A stretch of 64,000 nucleotides of DNA from Pseudobdellovibrionaceae bacterium (GCA_020635055.1 JACKAN010000005.1:97829-161828), one strand, 5' to 3'; shown: positions 7,507-16,678, numbered from the stretch's first letter. Made by a program: numbers and translations. Notes: generated by a model not told the origin, from the letters alone.

Positions 7507-9735
7507 GATTGCCGTATTGAAAAAACTACTTACAAACAGAAACAGGGCGCGCGAAGCGCGCTGGGGAATTCACCACAAAGGCAATTTCATAAATATTTAA
7601 ATCAAGCCAGAGATGCGGCGGCAAAAAAATGGCGTTTCCAGCGAGGGGAAAATATTTATTTAGACCTGGAAAAGGGTAGCAACGGCAAGTCTCGTATAAA
7701 AATAACTCTAGAAAATGATAAGGAATCCATATATTTGGAGGCCCCTGATATTGAACTTGATAATCCCCTCGAGAATTCAAATGAAATGGAGAAACTCGGC
7801 GGATTGTTAAATTACTTAAATAGCCGTGTGTTTGGTTGGGAAGAGACCAATCAAGAAATTTACGATGCTATTATTTCCTATCGAACTAGGCCCGGACAAA
7901 TGAGAATCCGTCCGCTCTCAATAATGCTTGTCGGCTCTACAGGAACAGGTAAGTCCGAAGTAGCCAAGGCCTTGGCTAAACATCTTTTCGGAAACGAACA
8001 AGCTGCACATATACAAAATATGGGTGTTATACAGAGTAAAGAAGATAAAAATAATATTCTAGGTTCTGCACGGGGATATATAGGGAGTGAGGATCTCACG
8101 GAGCTTGAACAATTCATAAGGTCCAACGAGAAATCAGGCGGAGTGATACTGTGGGATGAAATTTCGAATATGGGTGGGAACGACCTTCAGCTCAAAGAAT
8201 CTTTGTTTAAACTTTTTTACGGAATGGTAGAAGAAGGTGTATGGACTCCGCCAGGACGCGATGAGCCCTATGACTTGTCTAAATTTATATTCATCTTCAC
8301 AGGTAACGACGGTGAAAAACTTTTCCAAGGTTTATCTGCGGATGATATGCGACTGGCTGTTTGGGGAATGAATAACAAAAAAGAACGTATTCGTAGTCTT
8401 TTGCGTGAAGCGGGAATTCCTGAAGCCTTTTTGGGAAGGATGGCAGACTTAATCCTTGCAAAACCTTTAATCGAGTCTGTGATGGAACAAGTTGCGGTTA
8501 AATTGATTGGACCAGTCCGCGAAGCCTTTGCCAAGAATAATGTAGATGTAAAAGTCTCTAAAAAATATCTCGATCAATTTGTTAGATCATTCTTCTCTCA
8601 AGATATGGGAGCTAGATCTTTAAGAAATATGATTGACGAAAAATTAATGGGTTGGGTTGGACAGTTGTACATTCAAACCAAAGATAAAATAGGAATGAAC
8701 GAGAGATTAACAGTTGAGTTGAAAGTCTATGATAATTTGCCTGCAGAGGCTTTTGTTATAGATGAGGGTTTTCAGCGCGAAGTGAAAGTCGTTTTGGAGG
8801 CTAAAGTTAACAACAAAATACTTGGCAAACTTTCACGGGATGTGAGCAATTACGCTCCCAAAAAAATCCGAATGACTAAAAAGGGTGCGGTTGTAACATC
8901 CTACCATGAGGCAGGACATGCTGCTGTGAATGATCCAGAAATCACTAATCAAAAAATTGCCTTCTTAACAATTAAAGGGGCAGATGAATATTTAGGTTAT
9001 GCCCGTTATGATAGTTTATCCAAAGACGTTGCTGGAGATAATAACACAAGAAGTAGTATTTTATATGAAATGGCGAGACTCCTAGCAGGACAGAGAGCTC
9101 AGCAATTAGCTGGCTTTGAGGCGGATACGGGTTGGTCCAATGATATCGAAAAAGTGAGAAAAATTGCTTACAATTATTTTGTAAGGTACGGAGACCCTGG
9201 TGCGAGTCAAACTTTATCACTAATTGTTGGTTCGGAGGGGATTCTTAAATTACAGTCAGAAAAAATTATAAATGATCTTATGGTAAAGATTGATGATTTT
9301 GTAAAAGAAGCCGATGCTTTATCCGTAAATTTGCTTTTAAAAAACTGGAATGTTGTAGAAGCAGTTAAAAATGAACTTCTTTTAAAAGGTGAAATGTCTG
9401 GAAAAGAATTCGAAAGCTTAAAAGCGTCAACAAATAATAATTCCACGGATGAGTGGGTCTTAGCTGCTGATGGTCGGGCTCAAAAAAAATCCGCCATTAC
9501 TTCGAAATGGTATGATCGTTGGTTCAACTCATTAAGGCAGGGAACGGCTAAGGTCCAACCCTTGCCTAGCTTGAGTGTGAATGAACTCGTCGATATTAGC
9601 TTATTTGAGGCCTTTAAAAATAGTGATCTAAAAAGAAAAATCCTCGGTTCTTTAGAAGAGTCTAAAAATAATGTAAGTAGTTCATCCGCTAAGGGAATTA
9701 GTATGTGTGATCGAGCACTCGAAAGCGCAAACTAA
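7507..9735 (+). CDS. 3' part of the interrupted gene: AAA+ module fused to FtsH-like M41 protease
   Basis: The frame is open from just after TAA (7504-7506) with no ATG; the first usable start is TTG at 7735 (666 residues from there). Codons 7540-7734 encode the missing end of the preceding D2 module, with strands such as ENIYLDLE and SRIKITLE. Numbering from 7735, a third AAA+ module follows with Walker A GSTGTGKS (67-74), Walker B VILWDEIS (Asp141-Glu142) and a ClpB-like sensor-2 segment, GARSLRNMI. A peptidase M41 domain then carries HEAGH (His391, Glu392, His395) and the third zinc ligand region SNDIE (Asp470). All catalytic residues of an FtsH-type protease are present. This fragment may still be translated from TTG 7735 but would lack the export signal. 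A strong terminator follows. Confidence 0.85.
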   Translation, partial: DCRIEKTTYKQKQGARSALGNSPQRQFHKYLNQARDAAAKKWRFQRGENIYLDLEKGSNGKSRIKITLENDKESIYLEAPDIELDNPLENSNEMEKLGGLLNYLNSRVFGWEETNQEIYDAIISYRTRPGQMRIRPLSIMLVGSTGTGKSEVAKALAKHLFGNEQAAHIQNMGVIQSKEDKNNILGSARGYIGSEDLTELEQFIRSNEKSGGVILWDEISNMGGNDLQLKESLFKLFYGMVEEGVWTPPGRDEPYDLSKFIFIFTGNDGEKLFQGLSADDMRLAVWGMNNKKERIRSLLREAGIPEAFLGRMADLILAKPLIESVMEQVAVKLIGPVREAFAKNNVDVKVSKKYLDQFVRSFFSQDMGARSLRNMIDEKLMGWVGQLYIQTKDKIGMNERLTVELKVYDNLPAEAFVIDEGFQREVKVVLEAKVNNKILGKLSRDVSNYAPKKIRMTKKGAVVTSYHEAGHAAVNDPEITNQKIAFLTIKGADEYLGYARYDSLSKDVAGDNNTRSSILYEMARLLAGQRAQQLAGFEADTGWSNDIEKVRKIAYNYFVRYGDPGASQTLSLIVGSEGILKLQSEKIINDLMVKIDDFVKEADALSVNLLLKNWNVVEAVKNELLLKGEMSGKEFESLKASTNNNSTDEWVLAADGRAQKKSAITSKWYDRWFNSLRQGTAKVQPLPSLSVNELVDISLFEAFKNSDLKRKILGSLEESKNNVSSSSAKGISMCDRALESAN

Positions 9736-9747
9736 GGGGCTTATGAG

Positions 9748-9787
9748 GCGTTGGCATTAAGTTAAGTGCCAGCGCTTCATTTTTATT
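9748..9787 (+). terminator. Intrinsic terminator after the AAA+/M41 gene
   Basis: GCGTTGGCA... pairs with ...TGCCAGCGC (9748-9775, one G-T pair), followed by TTCATTTTTATT. The U-rich tail overlaps the upstream region of the dus gene. Confidence 0.6.
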
Positions 9788-9800
9788 GTATAAGAAAAGT

Positions 9801-10835
9801 ATGAACAGCTTATTAAATCAGTTAAAACTAAACCCATTTGTGTTGGCCCCCATGGCGGGCATCACGGATTGTGCTTTTCGTTCTTTTATGAAAGACATGG
9901 GATGCTCGATAGTTATCACGGAATTAGTTTCAGCAACTGGCTTAAAATACAATTCAAAGAAAACTATAGATCTTATGAAGTATTCAGAGAGTCAGCGACC
10001 CATAGGTGTTCAAATTTTTGGTGAGAATTTAGAAGACTTAGATTATGCCGGCAAAATTGTAGAACAATCAGGGGCTGACTTTATAGATTTAAATTTTGGC
10101 TGTCCGGTACCTAAAGTAGTAAAAAAAGGTGCTGGCGCTGCTATTTTGAAAGACTTAAAAAGAGTCGAGCAGGTTTTTAAAACTATAAAATCAGCAACTT
10201 CACTTCCTGTCACTGTAAAGGTTCGCACAGGATGGGATGATCAATCACGAAATACTGTAGATTTATGTCATATCGCTTATAATGAAGGACTGTCCTGGGT
10301 AGCTATACATGGTAGGACTCGTGCTCAAGGATATAAAGGCCAGTCTGACTGGGAATATATTAAAGATGTTAAAGCCAAAAGTAAAATACCCATTTTAGGT
10401 AATGGTGACATATGCACCGCTGAGCAAGCGGTACAAAAACTCAAGGAAAGCTCTTGTGATGGTGTTATGATTGGCAGAGGGTGTTTAAAGAATCCATGGT
10501 TATTTCAAGAGTCAGTAAATCTGCTTATTAAACAAAAAATTCTAGATAAAGGTCTAACTGAAGCTGTAAATGCTAGCTTTGAAGATGTATTTAAAAAATT
10601 GAATTCTCAATACAGCCTTTGCACATCAGATAAAATTCGAGTTTTACAATTAAAAAAACTATCCTCATGGTATTCCGCAGGCCTTCCTGGGTCTACTCAA
10701 TTTCGCAAAGAAATTTTCAAAGCAGAAAATTCAGAACAAGTTCTTTTTAATATAAGAGGCTTTTTTAATAAGTATGATCCTACCTCAATTAAAAGTTATA
10801 ATAATAATGGTTTTTTAATGGGTGGACACGGCTAA
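9801..10835 (+). CDS. dus: tRNA-dihydrouridine synthase (DusB/NifR3 type)
   Basis: 344 residues from ATG 9801; a TTG five codons earlier is less likely. FMN-dependent TIM-barrel enzyme reducing uridine to dihydrouridine in the tRNA D-loop. Visible signatures are LAPMAGITD near the N-terminus, GVQIFG, the FMN/active-site motif DLNFGCPVPKV with catalytic Cys, VKVRTGW, and the phosphate-binding GNGDI and DGVMIGRG loops. Length fits the family. It stands alone and the terminator of the previous gene lies immediately upstream. DusB is the best fit, but DusA/C specificity is not settled by sequence reading. Confidence 0.92.
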   Translation: MNSLLNQLKLNPFVLAPMAGITDCAFRSFMKDMGCSIVITELVSATGLKYNSKKTIDLMKYSESQRPIGVQIFGENLEDLDYAGKIVEQSGADFIDLNFGCPVPKVVKKGAGAAILKDLKRVEQVFKTIKSATSLPVTVKVRTGWDDQSRNTVDLCHIAYNEGLSWVAIHGRTRAQGYKGQSDWEYIKDVKAKSKIPILGNGDICTAEQAVQKLKESSCDGVMIGRGCLKNPWLFQESVNLLIKQKILDKGLTEAVNASFEDVFKKLNSQYSLCTSDKIRVLQLKKLSSWYSAGLPGSTQFRKEIFKAENSEQVLFNIRGFFNKYDPTSIKSYNNNGFLMGGHG

Positions 10836-10896
10836 AGTCCTTATTTGGCTTTTTTGCGACTACATACTTTAATTTCCATTTGTTAAAATCAATTTA

Positions 10897-11820
10897 ATGA
10901 AGAAAAGCTTAGAAGCCAGAAAATTAACTTATAGTATCGAGAATTTAAAAATATTAGATGAAATTAGCCTCGAAGTTGACGAGGGTGAATGTGTTGGAAT
11001 ATTGGGGCTTTGTGGTTCTGGTAAAAGTACATTGTTGAAATCACTGACTTGTCAGATCTCTCCTGATTCAGGTGATTTATTTATTAACAATATTGACGCG
11101 AAAAAATTCCCAAACATCGTTAAAACTTTTATTGGTTTTGCACCAGAAAAGGAGAGCATGGATGTGGAATTTAATGTATTAGATAATTTAGTTTTTTTTG
11201 CTAAGTATTTTAACTTAACTAAAAAAGAAGCTATAAAACGTGCAAAAGAATGGATTCACTTTTTTGATATAGAAGACATTCAAGATGACTTTCCCGAAGA
11301 GCTAAATATAAATCAGTTAAAAAAAGTGGGTCTTTGTCGTGCACTTATGACCTATCCCAAGTTCATTTTCATTGATGAACCAACAAAGGGATTAAGTGTA
11401 CAGACCCAAGTTGAAATTAAAAAAAAACTATTGAAACTAAAAGATTTAAATAGAGCCATCATTATTGCTACTGAAGACATTAGTGATATTGAAGACATTT
11501 GCAATCGTGTTTTTTTTATTTCTAATGGAAAGATTGTAGCCACCGGCAAACCAAAAGAGTTAATAAATGAAAACGTAGGTGAGGAAGTTGTTGAGTTCGT
11601 AATTGAGAAAGACGATTTAGATTATTACATCCACAAGTTGGGTGATGAGTATGAAATAAAAATTGTTGATTGTACCCTTCGGCTTTTCTTAAAAAAGGGA
11701 CAAACCGCACAACATGTTATAAAACAATTTTCTAGCAATAAAATTTTAATAAGAAGAGCAAACCTGGATGATGTGTATCTTAAGGCATCTAACCAAACAT
11801 TTTTGCGAGCAACTCCATGA
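10897..11820 (+). CDS. ABC-2 type exporter, ATP-binding subunit
   Basis: 307 residues. Walker A is GLCGSGKST (about residues 34-42) and Walker B is FIFIDEPT, with a D-loop-like KGLS and an H-loop replaced by TED. The signature motif is unusual: LNINQLKKVGLC stands where LSGGQ is expected. The C-terminal extension of about 80 residues is typical of CcmA/DrrA/NodI-type subunits. Its stop overlaps the permease start by 4 bp (ATGA), so the two form an exporter. The substrate is unknown; the family moves drugs, polysaccharides, lipids or peptides. Confidence 0.85.
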   Translation: MKKSLEARKLTYSIENLKILDEISLEVDEGECVGILGLCGSGKSTLLKSLTCQISPDSGDLFINNIDAKKFPNIVKTFIGFAPEKESMDVEFNVLDNLVFFAKYFNLTKKEAIKRAKEWIHFFDIEDIQDDFPEELNINQLKKVGLCRALMTYPKFIFIDEPTKGLSVQTQVEIKKKLLKLKDLNRAIIIATEDISDIEDICNRVFFISNGKIVATGKPKELINENVGEEVVEFVIEKDDLDYYIHKLGDEYEIKIVDCTLRLFLKKGQTAQHVIKQFSSNKILIRRANLDDVYLKASNQTFLRATP

Positions 11821-12587
11821 TAAAAGCGGGCTTCACAAAAATTGTATATAGGAACTTGAAAGCATTTAGAAGGAGTATGCCAACGTCGTTTATATGGTTA
11901 TATATGGAACCTTTTATTATGTTTCTAGTTTTAGGTTATGGAGTAGGGGCTCTAATAGAAGATGTAGAGGGAGTTTCATATTTTAAATTCATAGCACCTG
12001 GATTTGTGTTGGCGACATTGATGCACATTTCATTTAACGAAACGGGATTGGGTGTTTATAAAAAAATTAAGGATAGAAATTTTTTTAATGTTCTCGCACT
12101 AACACCCATAACAAAAAGTGATATTATTATAGGAGAGATTGCCTGGGGTGCAATCAAAGGAATTTTAAGCACCCTCTTTATTCTCATTTTCAGTTTTCTA
12201 ATAGGACTCAGCGGTATTTACTCAGTTATTTTCGGATTAATCATAATTTGCTTATGTTCTTTTGTATTTTCCGCGATGGGGATGATGGTTTGTAGTTTTT
12301 CAAAGGACAGTAATTTTTTAATCTTGTTTCAGGCTTTCGTATTACTTCCCATGTATTTCTTGAGTGGAGCTTTTTTCCCAATTGAGATTCTCCCCAAGAC
12401 TCTTTTTCTTGTCTCTCTGATATTTCCACTGACTCATGCAATAATGGCTTATAAGTCTTTAATATTAGGACAAATTGAGTCCACAATTTTTATACACTTT
12501 GCGGTTCTTTTTATTTATGGATTTTTATTTTACAATGTCTCAATGGTTAAGATGAATAAAATATTAAAATTAAATTATAAAACCTAG
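11817..12587 (+). CDS. ABC-2 type exporter, permease subunit
   Basis: 256 residues with six predicted membrane helices and the ABC-2 permease layout: an amphipathic N-terminus (RNLKAFRRS), then FIMFLVLGYGVG, GFVLATLMH, the conserved loop LALTPITKSDI, and LPMYFLSGAFFPIE before the last helices. This matches NodJ/DrrB-like proteins. It is translationally coupled to the ATPase and converges, 11 bp away, with the epimerase-like gene. Confidence 0.87.
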   Translation: MIKAGFTKIVYRNLKAFRRSMPTSFIWLYMEPFIMFLVLGYGVGALIEDVEGVSYFKFIAPGFVLATLMHISFNETGLGVYKKIKDRNFFNVLALTPITKSDIIIGEIAWGAIKGILSTLFILIFSFLIGLSGIYSVIFGLIIICLCSFVFSAMGMMVCSFSKDSNFLILFQAFVLLPMYFLSGAFFPIEILPKTLFLVSLIFPLTHAIMAYKSLILGQIESTIFIHFAVLFIYGFLFYNVSMVKMNKILKLNYKT

Positions 12588-12598
12588 AAATTACTCAA

Positions 12599-13582
12599 TT
12601 AGATAATATTATTTTCTCTCATCCAGTTTACACTCCTTTTAATAGATTCCTTTGCTGGAGTAATTTTAAGACCCAATTCATTTTGTGCTTTGCTGGAATC
12701 AAACCAATGAAAGAGTCGAGCGGTCCAAGCACTTTCTGAATTTAAAGGACCCTTTTTGCCAATTTTTGCTAACCCATCACCAAGGAAGCCTATCGCCTGA
12801 ATTACAGGATTGGGTAGGTAAATTTTAGGAGCAGGGACGCCAGCAGCTTCTGCAATTAATTCGAAGAGTGTTTTTATGGTTATATTCTCACCACCCAAAA
12901 TGTAACGCTCTCCCGTTTTCCCAATTTTAAAGGCAGTATAAGAGGCGTTTATTAAGTCATTAATATTTATTACATTTACTCCGCCCGAAGTATAAAAAGG
13001 CATTTTTCCCTGTGCCACTTTGATCTGAGTTTTTCTGCTGCATTTTTTTGCATCTCCAGGTCCATAAATTGTAGAAGGATTTAAGATCACTGCATCTATC
13101 AAGCCCTGATCACAGGCATGTTTAACAACCTTTTCTGCTTTGTATTTAGTTTGAAAATAGCCTAAATCTAGTTCTTCAAGATTATATATACTAGCCTCGT
13201 TAAGCAATTTCCTACCATCAAAACTGGCCCCAATGGCAACCACAGAAGACATGTAAACAAGTCTTCTAATATTTACACTTTGACAAACTTTAACAACATT
13301 TTCTGTTCCACCTACATTAACATTTTCCATTATTTGTCTCATAGCTGGATTATAACCAACAACACCAGCCAAATGAAATATGGCCTCTACAGATTGGCTT
13401 GCAGAGATTAAACTATTCAGGTCAGAAACATCGCCAATATGATGTTTGAGGTCTAAATTTTTGATTTGTGACAAATCACTCTCAGTTCTTCTTAAGACAT
13501 GAACTTCATGGCCCTCAGTTAATAATTTTTTAGCCATCCAGGAGCCAACAAAACCGGTTGCACCAGTAACTAGGATTTTCAT
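12599..13582 (-). CDS. NAD(P)-dependent epimerase/dehydratase (HpnA/DFR-like)
   Basis: 327 residues from ATG 13582, which has AAAGGAAACC upstream; a GTG six codons earlier lacks an RBS. Extended short-chain dehydrogenase fold: Rossmann motif GATGFVG near residue 9, active-site YFQTK (YxxxK), NPSTIYGPGD and a conserved GGENIT segment. Closest pattern is the dihydroflavonol 4-reductase-like / hopanoid-associated sugar epimerase group. The substrate cannot be told. The gene is divergent from the cyclic-nucleotide-binding gene. Confidence 0.85.
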   Translation of the reverse strand: MKILVTGATGFVGSWMAKKLLTEGHEVHVLRRTESDLSQIKNLDLKHHIGDVSDLNSLISASQSVEAIFHLAGVVGYNPAMRQIMENVNVGGTENVVKVCQSVNIRRLVYMSSVVAIGASFDGRKLLNEASIYNLEELDLGYFQTKYKAEKVVKHACDQGLIDAVILNPSTIYGPGDAKKCSRKTQIKVAQGKMPFYTSGGVNVININDLINASYTAFKIGKTGERYILGGENITIKTLFELIAEAAGVPAPKIYLPNPVIQAIGFLGDGLAKIGKKGPLNSESAWTARLFHWFDSSKAQNELGLKITPAKESIKRSVNWMRENNII

Positions 13583-13649
13583 AAAGGTTTCCTTTGCCAC
13601 AACATTTTACATAGTGTTATTCTTATATGTGTATATGGGGGATTACTAA

Positions 13650-14117
13650 ATGTCACAAAATAATCTGTTAAAAAATATTTATCTTTTCAAACAAATGACT
13701 AATGATGAATTAGAGTTGATTAATGAAATTTCAGAAATCAACACTTATACACCCGGTGATGATATATTTAGCCAAGATGATGTAGCCACGAGTTTATATG
13801 TTATCAGCTTCGGTTCAGTTAAAATTCATATAAAAGGTACAGAGGGAGATAACATTGAGGTTGCGAATCTAGGAACAGGCAGTCATTTCGGTGAGATGGC
13901 CCTAATAGATGGGGAAAAAAGATCTGCATCAGCTACGGCTTTGGAAAAAACGGATATTGTTTCCATTAACTATGATAAGCTCAAGCTTCTACTTAAAGAG
14001 TACCCAACAATTGCAGTTAAGTTATACGAAGCTTTGTCTAAGTTTTTATGTGGCAGACTTCGCATTACAACAAATGACTTGAGCTTTGCAAGAGAGAAAA
14101 ACATCAGCCACTTCTGA
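13650..14117 (+). CDS. Cyclic nucleotide-binding domain protein (no DNA-binding domain)
   Basis: 155 residues made up almost wholly of one cNMP-binding beta-roll (residues about 10-130). The phosphate-binding cassette reads GSHFGEMALIDGEKRSASATA, which has the Gly-Glu and Arg expected of a cAMP/cGMP-binding pocket. There is no helix-turn-helix, so it is not a Crp-type regulator but a possible second-messenger adaptor. It lies 36 bp before motA on the same strand and probably shares its transcript, suggesting a link between cyclic nucleotides and motility; that link is inference. Confidence 0.85.
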   Translation: MSQNNLLKNIYLFKQMTNDELELINEISEINTYTPGDDIFSQDDVATSLYVISFGSVKIHIKGTEGDNIEVANLGTGSHFGEMALIDGEKRSASATALEKTDIVSINYDKLKLLLKEYPTIAVKLYEALSKFLCGRLRITTNDLSFAREKNISHF

Positions 14118-14153
14118 TAGCTAGAAGTATTTTTGTAATAAGAAGGTAGTTAT

Positions 14154-14909
14154 ATGGAAATGAGTGCACTTATAGGTATTTTCCTTGGATTAGGAGGAAT
14201 TTTTTTAGGTAACACCATTGAAGGTGGCCACTTTGGTTCGCTCATTCAAGGTACAGCAGCTATTATAGTTTTAGGAGGAACTTTTGGGGCCACTTTAGTG
14301 AGTCATCGATGGGTTCAAATAAAACTAGCCTTAGAGTATTTTAATATCGCCTTTCAGGCAGAAGATAAAGGCAGACTTCTACTTATTGCAAAAGATATTG
14401 TTTCAACAGCACAAGAAGTAAAAAAAGAATCCATACTTATAATTGAAAATAAAATTAAAGGTTATAAAAGTGATTACATGAAAAATGTTTTTCGTTACGT
14501 CACAGATGGCATAGAGGCCAGTAAACTCGAAGAGATATTCATAAACGATATTGAAATTGATGAGCAAAGAAAATTGAATGCTGCGAAAGTTTGGTCTGAT
14601 GCCGGGGGCTTTGCACCAACTATCGGTATATTAGGAGCCGTGCTTGGACTCATACAGGTTATGGGGAATCTAACAAATACAGAAGAACTGGGTAAAGGAA
14701 TTGCAGTTGCTTTTGTTGCCACAATTTATGGTGTTGGAAGTGCTAATTTGTTTTTTATTCCAATTGCTAATAAAATAAGAAAAAAAATTGAATTAGAAAA
14801 TGAAGAAAAACTAATGATAGTTGATGGAGCTATATCCATTTTAAAAGGTCTAAGTCCACATTTAATAGAAGAGAAAATGCGTTCTTACACAAGAGAGAGT
14901 ACAAATTAA
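14154..14909 (+). CDS. motA: Flagellar motor stator protein MotA
   Basis: 251 residues with four membrane helices (about 1-20, 30-50, 150-170, 180-200) and a cytoplasmic loop rich in charged residues. The signature AGGFAPTIGILGAVLGLI contains the conserved Pro of helix 3. Together with MotB it forms the ion channel that drives flagellar rotation. The start has an AAGGTAG-type RBS. MotB follows after 4 bp. No other flagellar genes lie in the window. Confidence 0.93.
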   Translation: MEMSALIGIFLGLGGIFLGNTIEGGHFGSLIQGTAAIIVLGGTFGATLVSHRWVQIKLALEYFNIAFQAEDKGRLLLIAKDIVSTAQEVKKESILIIENKIKGYKSDYMKNVFRYVTDGIEASKLEEIFINDIEIDEQRKLNAAKVWSDAGGFAPTIGILGAVLGLIQVMGNLTNTEELGKGIAVAFVATIYGVGSANLFFIPIANKIRKKIELENEEKLMIVDGAISILKGLSPHLIEEKMRSYTRESTN

Positions 14910-14913
14910 TTAA

Positions 14914-15642
14914 ATGATAAGAAAAAAAAACAAAAAAAAAGAAGAAGATAACCATGACCGTTGGTTAGTATCATATGCAGACTATATAACCTTATTGTTT
15001 GCCTTTTTTGTTATTTTGTTTGCTACCTCAGAGCGAAATACAGACAAGGGAAAGCAATTTGAACAATCAGTTAAAAAATATTTAATAAAAATTGGCGCGG
15101 TGGGTGTAGAACAGAAAAATTTGAATAAAGACAACCTACATAATTCCCCTATTGAGTCACCAATTAAAAAACATGATAAAACTGACGAAAAAACATCTCA
15201 ATTACAATCTAAAGTAGAAGCCTACTTGGAACGTACTTTTCAGGATAAAGAAATAGAAGAGATTATTCAGGATATATCTGCGGAAGAAGTAGGTGTTAGG
15301 GTAACCTTTAAGGCGGAGACTCTTTTTAGTGAAGAGAGTGATGCTTTTAAGAGCAGTGCTCAAAGAAATTTAAATAAACTAGGAGAGCTTTTTAAAAAAT
15401 TGGAATATAGAGTTTACATCGAAAATCATACATATCCCATGAAGAACGATTGGCAATTGACAGCAAATAGATCTACAAAATTGGCGCAATTTTTTATTGA
15501 TAATTATTCTATCAGTCCCTCAAGGATTGCTGCAATTTCTTATGGAGCAAGTAGACCTGTTATCCCTATAGGAAGTAAAAATAAGTCGGCGACTAATGAT
15601 AGAGTTGATTTTCTAATACTTACTGAAGATATTGGATTATAA
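14914..15642 (+). CDS. motB: Flagellar motor stator protein MotB
   Basis: 242 residues. A short basic N-terminus (KKNKKKEED) leads into a single membrane helix containing the ion-binding Asp23 in SYADYITLLF. A linker and a plug-like region follow, then an OmpA-type peptidoglycan-binding domain (about 125-240) with ENHTYPM, NRSTKLAQFF, ISYGASRP and NDRVDFLIL. It anchors the stator to the cell wall. Coupled to motA; its stop is only 7 bp from the convergent cyclophilin gene. Confidence 0.93.
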   Translation: MIRKKNKKKEEDNHDRWLVSYADYITLLFAFFVILFATSERNTDKGKQFEQSVKKYLIKIGAVGVEQKNLNKDNLHNSPIESPIKKHDKTDEKTSQLQSKVEAYLERTFQDKEIEEIIQDISAEEVGVRVTFKAETLFSEESDAFKSSAQRNLNKLGELFKKLEYRVYIENHTYPMKNDWQLTANRSTKLAQFFIDNYSISPSRIAAISYGASRPVIPIGSKNKSATNDRVDFLILTEDIGL

Positions 15643-15649
15643 ACCTGAA

Positions 15650-16513
15650 TTAATAAAATTTTTCAATTTTTGCACTAATAATTGTTACGGGATATTTAGG
15701 TTTATCTGTTCTATCAGCTTTCACTTTCTCTATTTCCTGTAAAACAAGAACGCTATTTTTGTCGACGACTTGGCCAAAAACTGTATTGAAATTATCTAAA
15801 TGTGGAGCGGGAGCAAAAGTTATAAAGAACTGTGAACCATGAGACTCATTTCCCATTCGTGCCATTGAAACAACTCCAAAGCGATCATGCACCAATGTGT
15901 CATTGAGTTCTAGGGGAATATTTCCAATATTACTACCCTTAAGCTCACCTGTTTGCATAACAAAATTTTTAGCAATTCTATGGAAGACCAAGCCATTATA
16001 AAATGGTTTCTTTACCATTTTTTCTGTTTCAGGATCTTTAAATTCTTTATTCCCCTCGACAAGTTCTACAAAATTATTCACTGTTTCAGGAACATAGTTA
16101 TGATAAAGTTTGAACTTAAATTGCTTTCTTTTTTTACTTCGACCTAAGGTGTACTCAACTTCAAATACGGCATACATATTTCGAATGCGTCTTTTTTGTT
16201 TTGCCTTATCATCTACTGTAAATACTTCAGTTTTAATTTCCTGCGCACTGTCTTTATCATAAGTGGTTTTACCATCACCGGTTGGACGACTTAAGGTGAC
16301 CTTAGGTAGTACTTTTTTATGTGCTTTTTTCTCAACTTGGGGCTGAGGTACAGGTGGAGGAGGAGATATTTTTGGGACAGCGGGTGTACTTGGTGTTGCA
16401 GCGGGTGTACTTGGTGTTGCAGCTGGCGCCGCTGAACTTGAAGGAGTTTGGGCCATTGCCAATGGATTTACAAAAGATAAAAACAGTAAAAGAATTAGAA
16501 AATTAAACTTCAT
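15650..16513 (-). CDS. Exported cyclophilin-type peptidyl-prolyl isomerase
   Basis: 287 residues. Signal peptide with cleavage near AMA-QT (residue 22), then a Pro/Ala/Ser-rich stretch with tandem TPAATPS units (near-perfect DNA repeats around 16380-16430). The cyclophilin domain (about 105-285) has FHRIAKNFVMQTG, ARMGNESHGSQFFIT and FNTVFGQV. The core Arg (FHRI) and QFF are kept, but the Trp of the cyclosporin pocket is replaced (HLDN). Probably periplasmic folding of envelope proteins. It is the last gene of the tol cluster, about 165 bp after tolB. Confidence 0.88.
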   Translation of the reverse strand: MKFNFLILLLFLSFVNPLAMAQTPSSSAAPAATPSTPAATPSTPAVPKISPPPPVPQPQVEKKAHKKVLPKVTLSRPTGDGKTTYDKDSAQEIKTEVFTVDDKAKQKRRIRNMYAVFEVEYTLGRSKKRKQFKFKLYHNYVPETVNNFVELVEGNKEFKDPETEKMVKKPFYNGLVFHRIAKNFVMQTGELKGSNIGNIPLELNDTLVHDRFGVVSMARMGNESHGSQFFITFAPAPHLDNFNTVFGQVVDKNSVLVLQEIEKVKADRTDKPKYPVTIISAKIEKFY

Positions 16514-16575
16514 TTAAGTTCCAATGGAAGCATTAAGTTTATTAATTATATTAAACTGTTATGAGAAGAGAAAGG

Positions 16576-16631
16576 AGTCCTAAATTATTTTTTGGTGTTT
16601 TATTTTGTTTATCCATCAATAATTCAGGACT
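16576..16631 (-). terminator. Long inverted repeat between tolB and the cyclophilin gene
   Basis: AGTCCTAAATTATT (16576-16589) and AATAATTCAGGACT (16618-16631) pair over 14 bp with one mismatch and a 28-nt loop. On the minus strand it lies between the tolB stop and the cyclophilin start, so it could attenuate or stabilise the tol transcript. No good U-tract is present. Confidence 0.35.
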
Positions 16632-16678
16632 TTTGTCGGCACAAAGAATTAAAACCCTTAAAAAACTTATATATTTTA

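Noticed and set aside
16380..16435. Tandem DNA repeat that could be a CRISPR-like or regulatory array
   Set aside because: It encodes the TPAATPS linker of the cyclophilin and is explained as protein low complexity.
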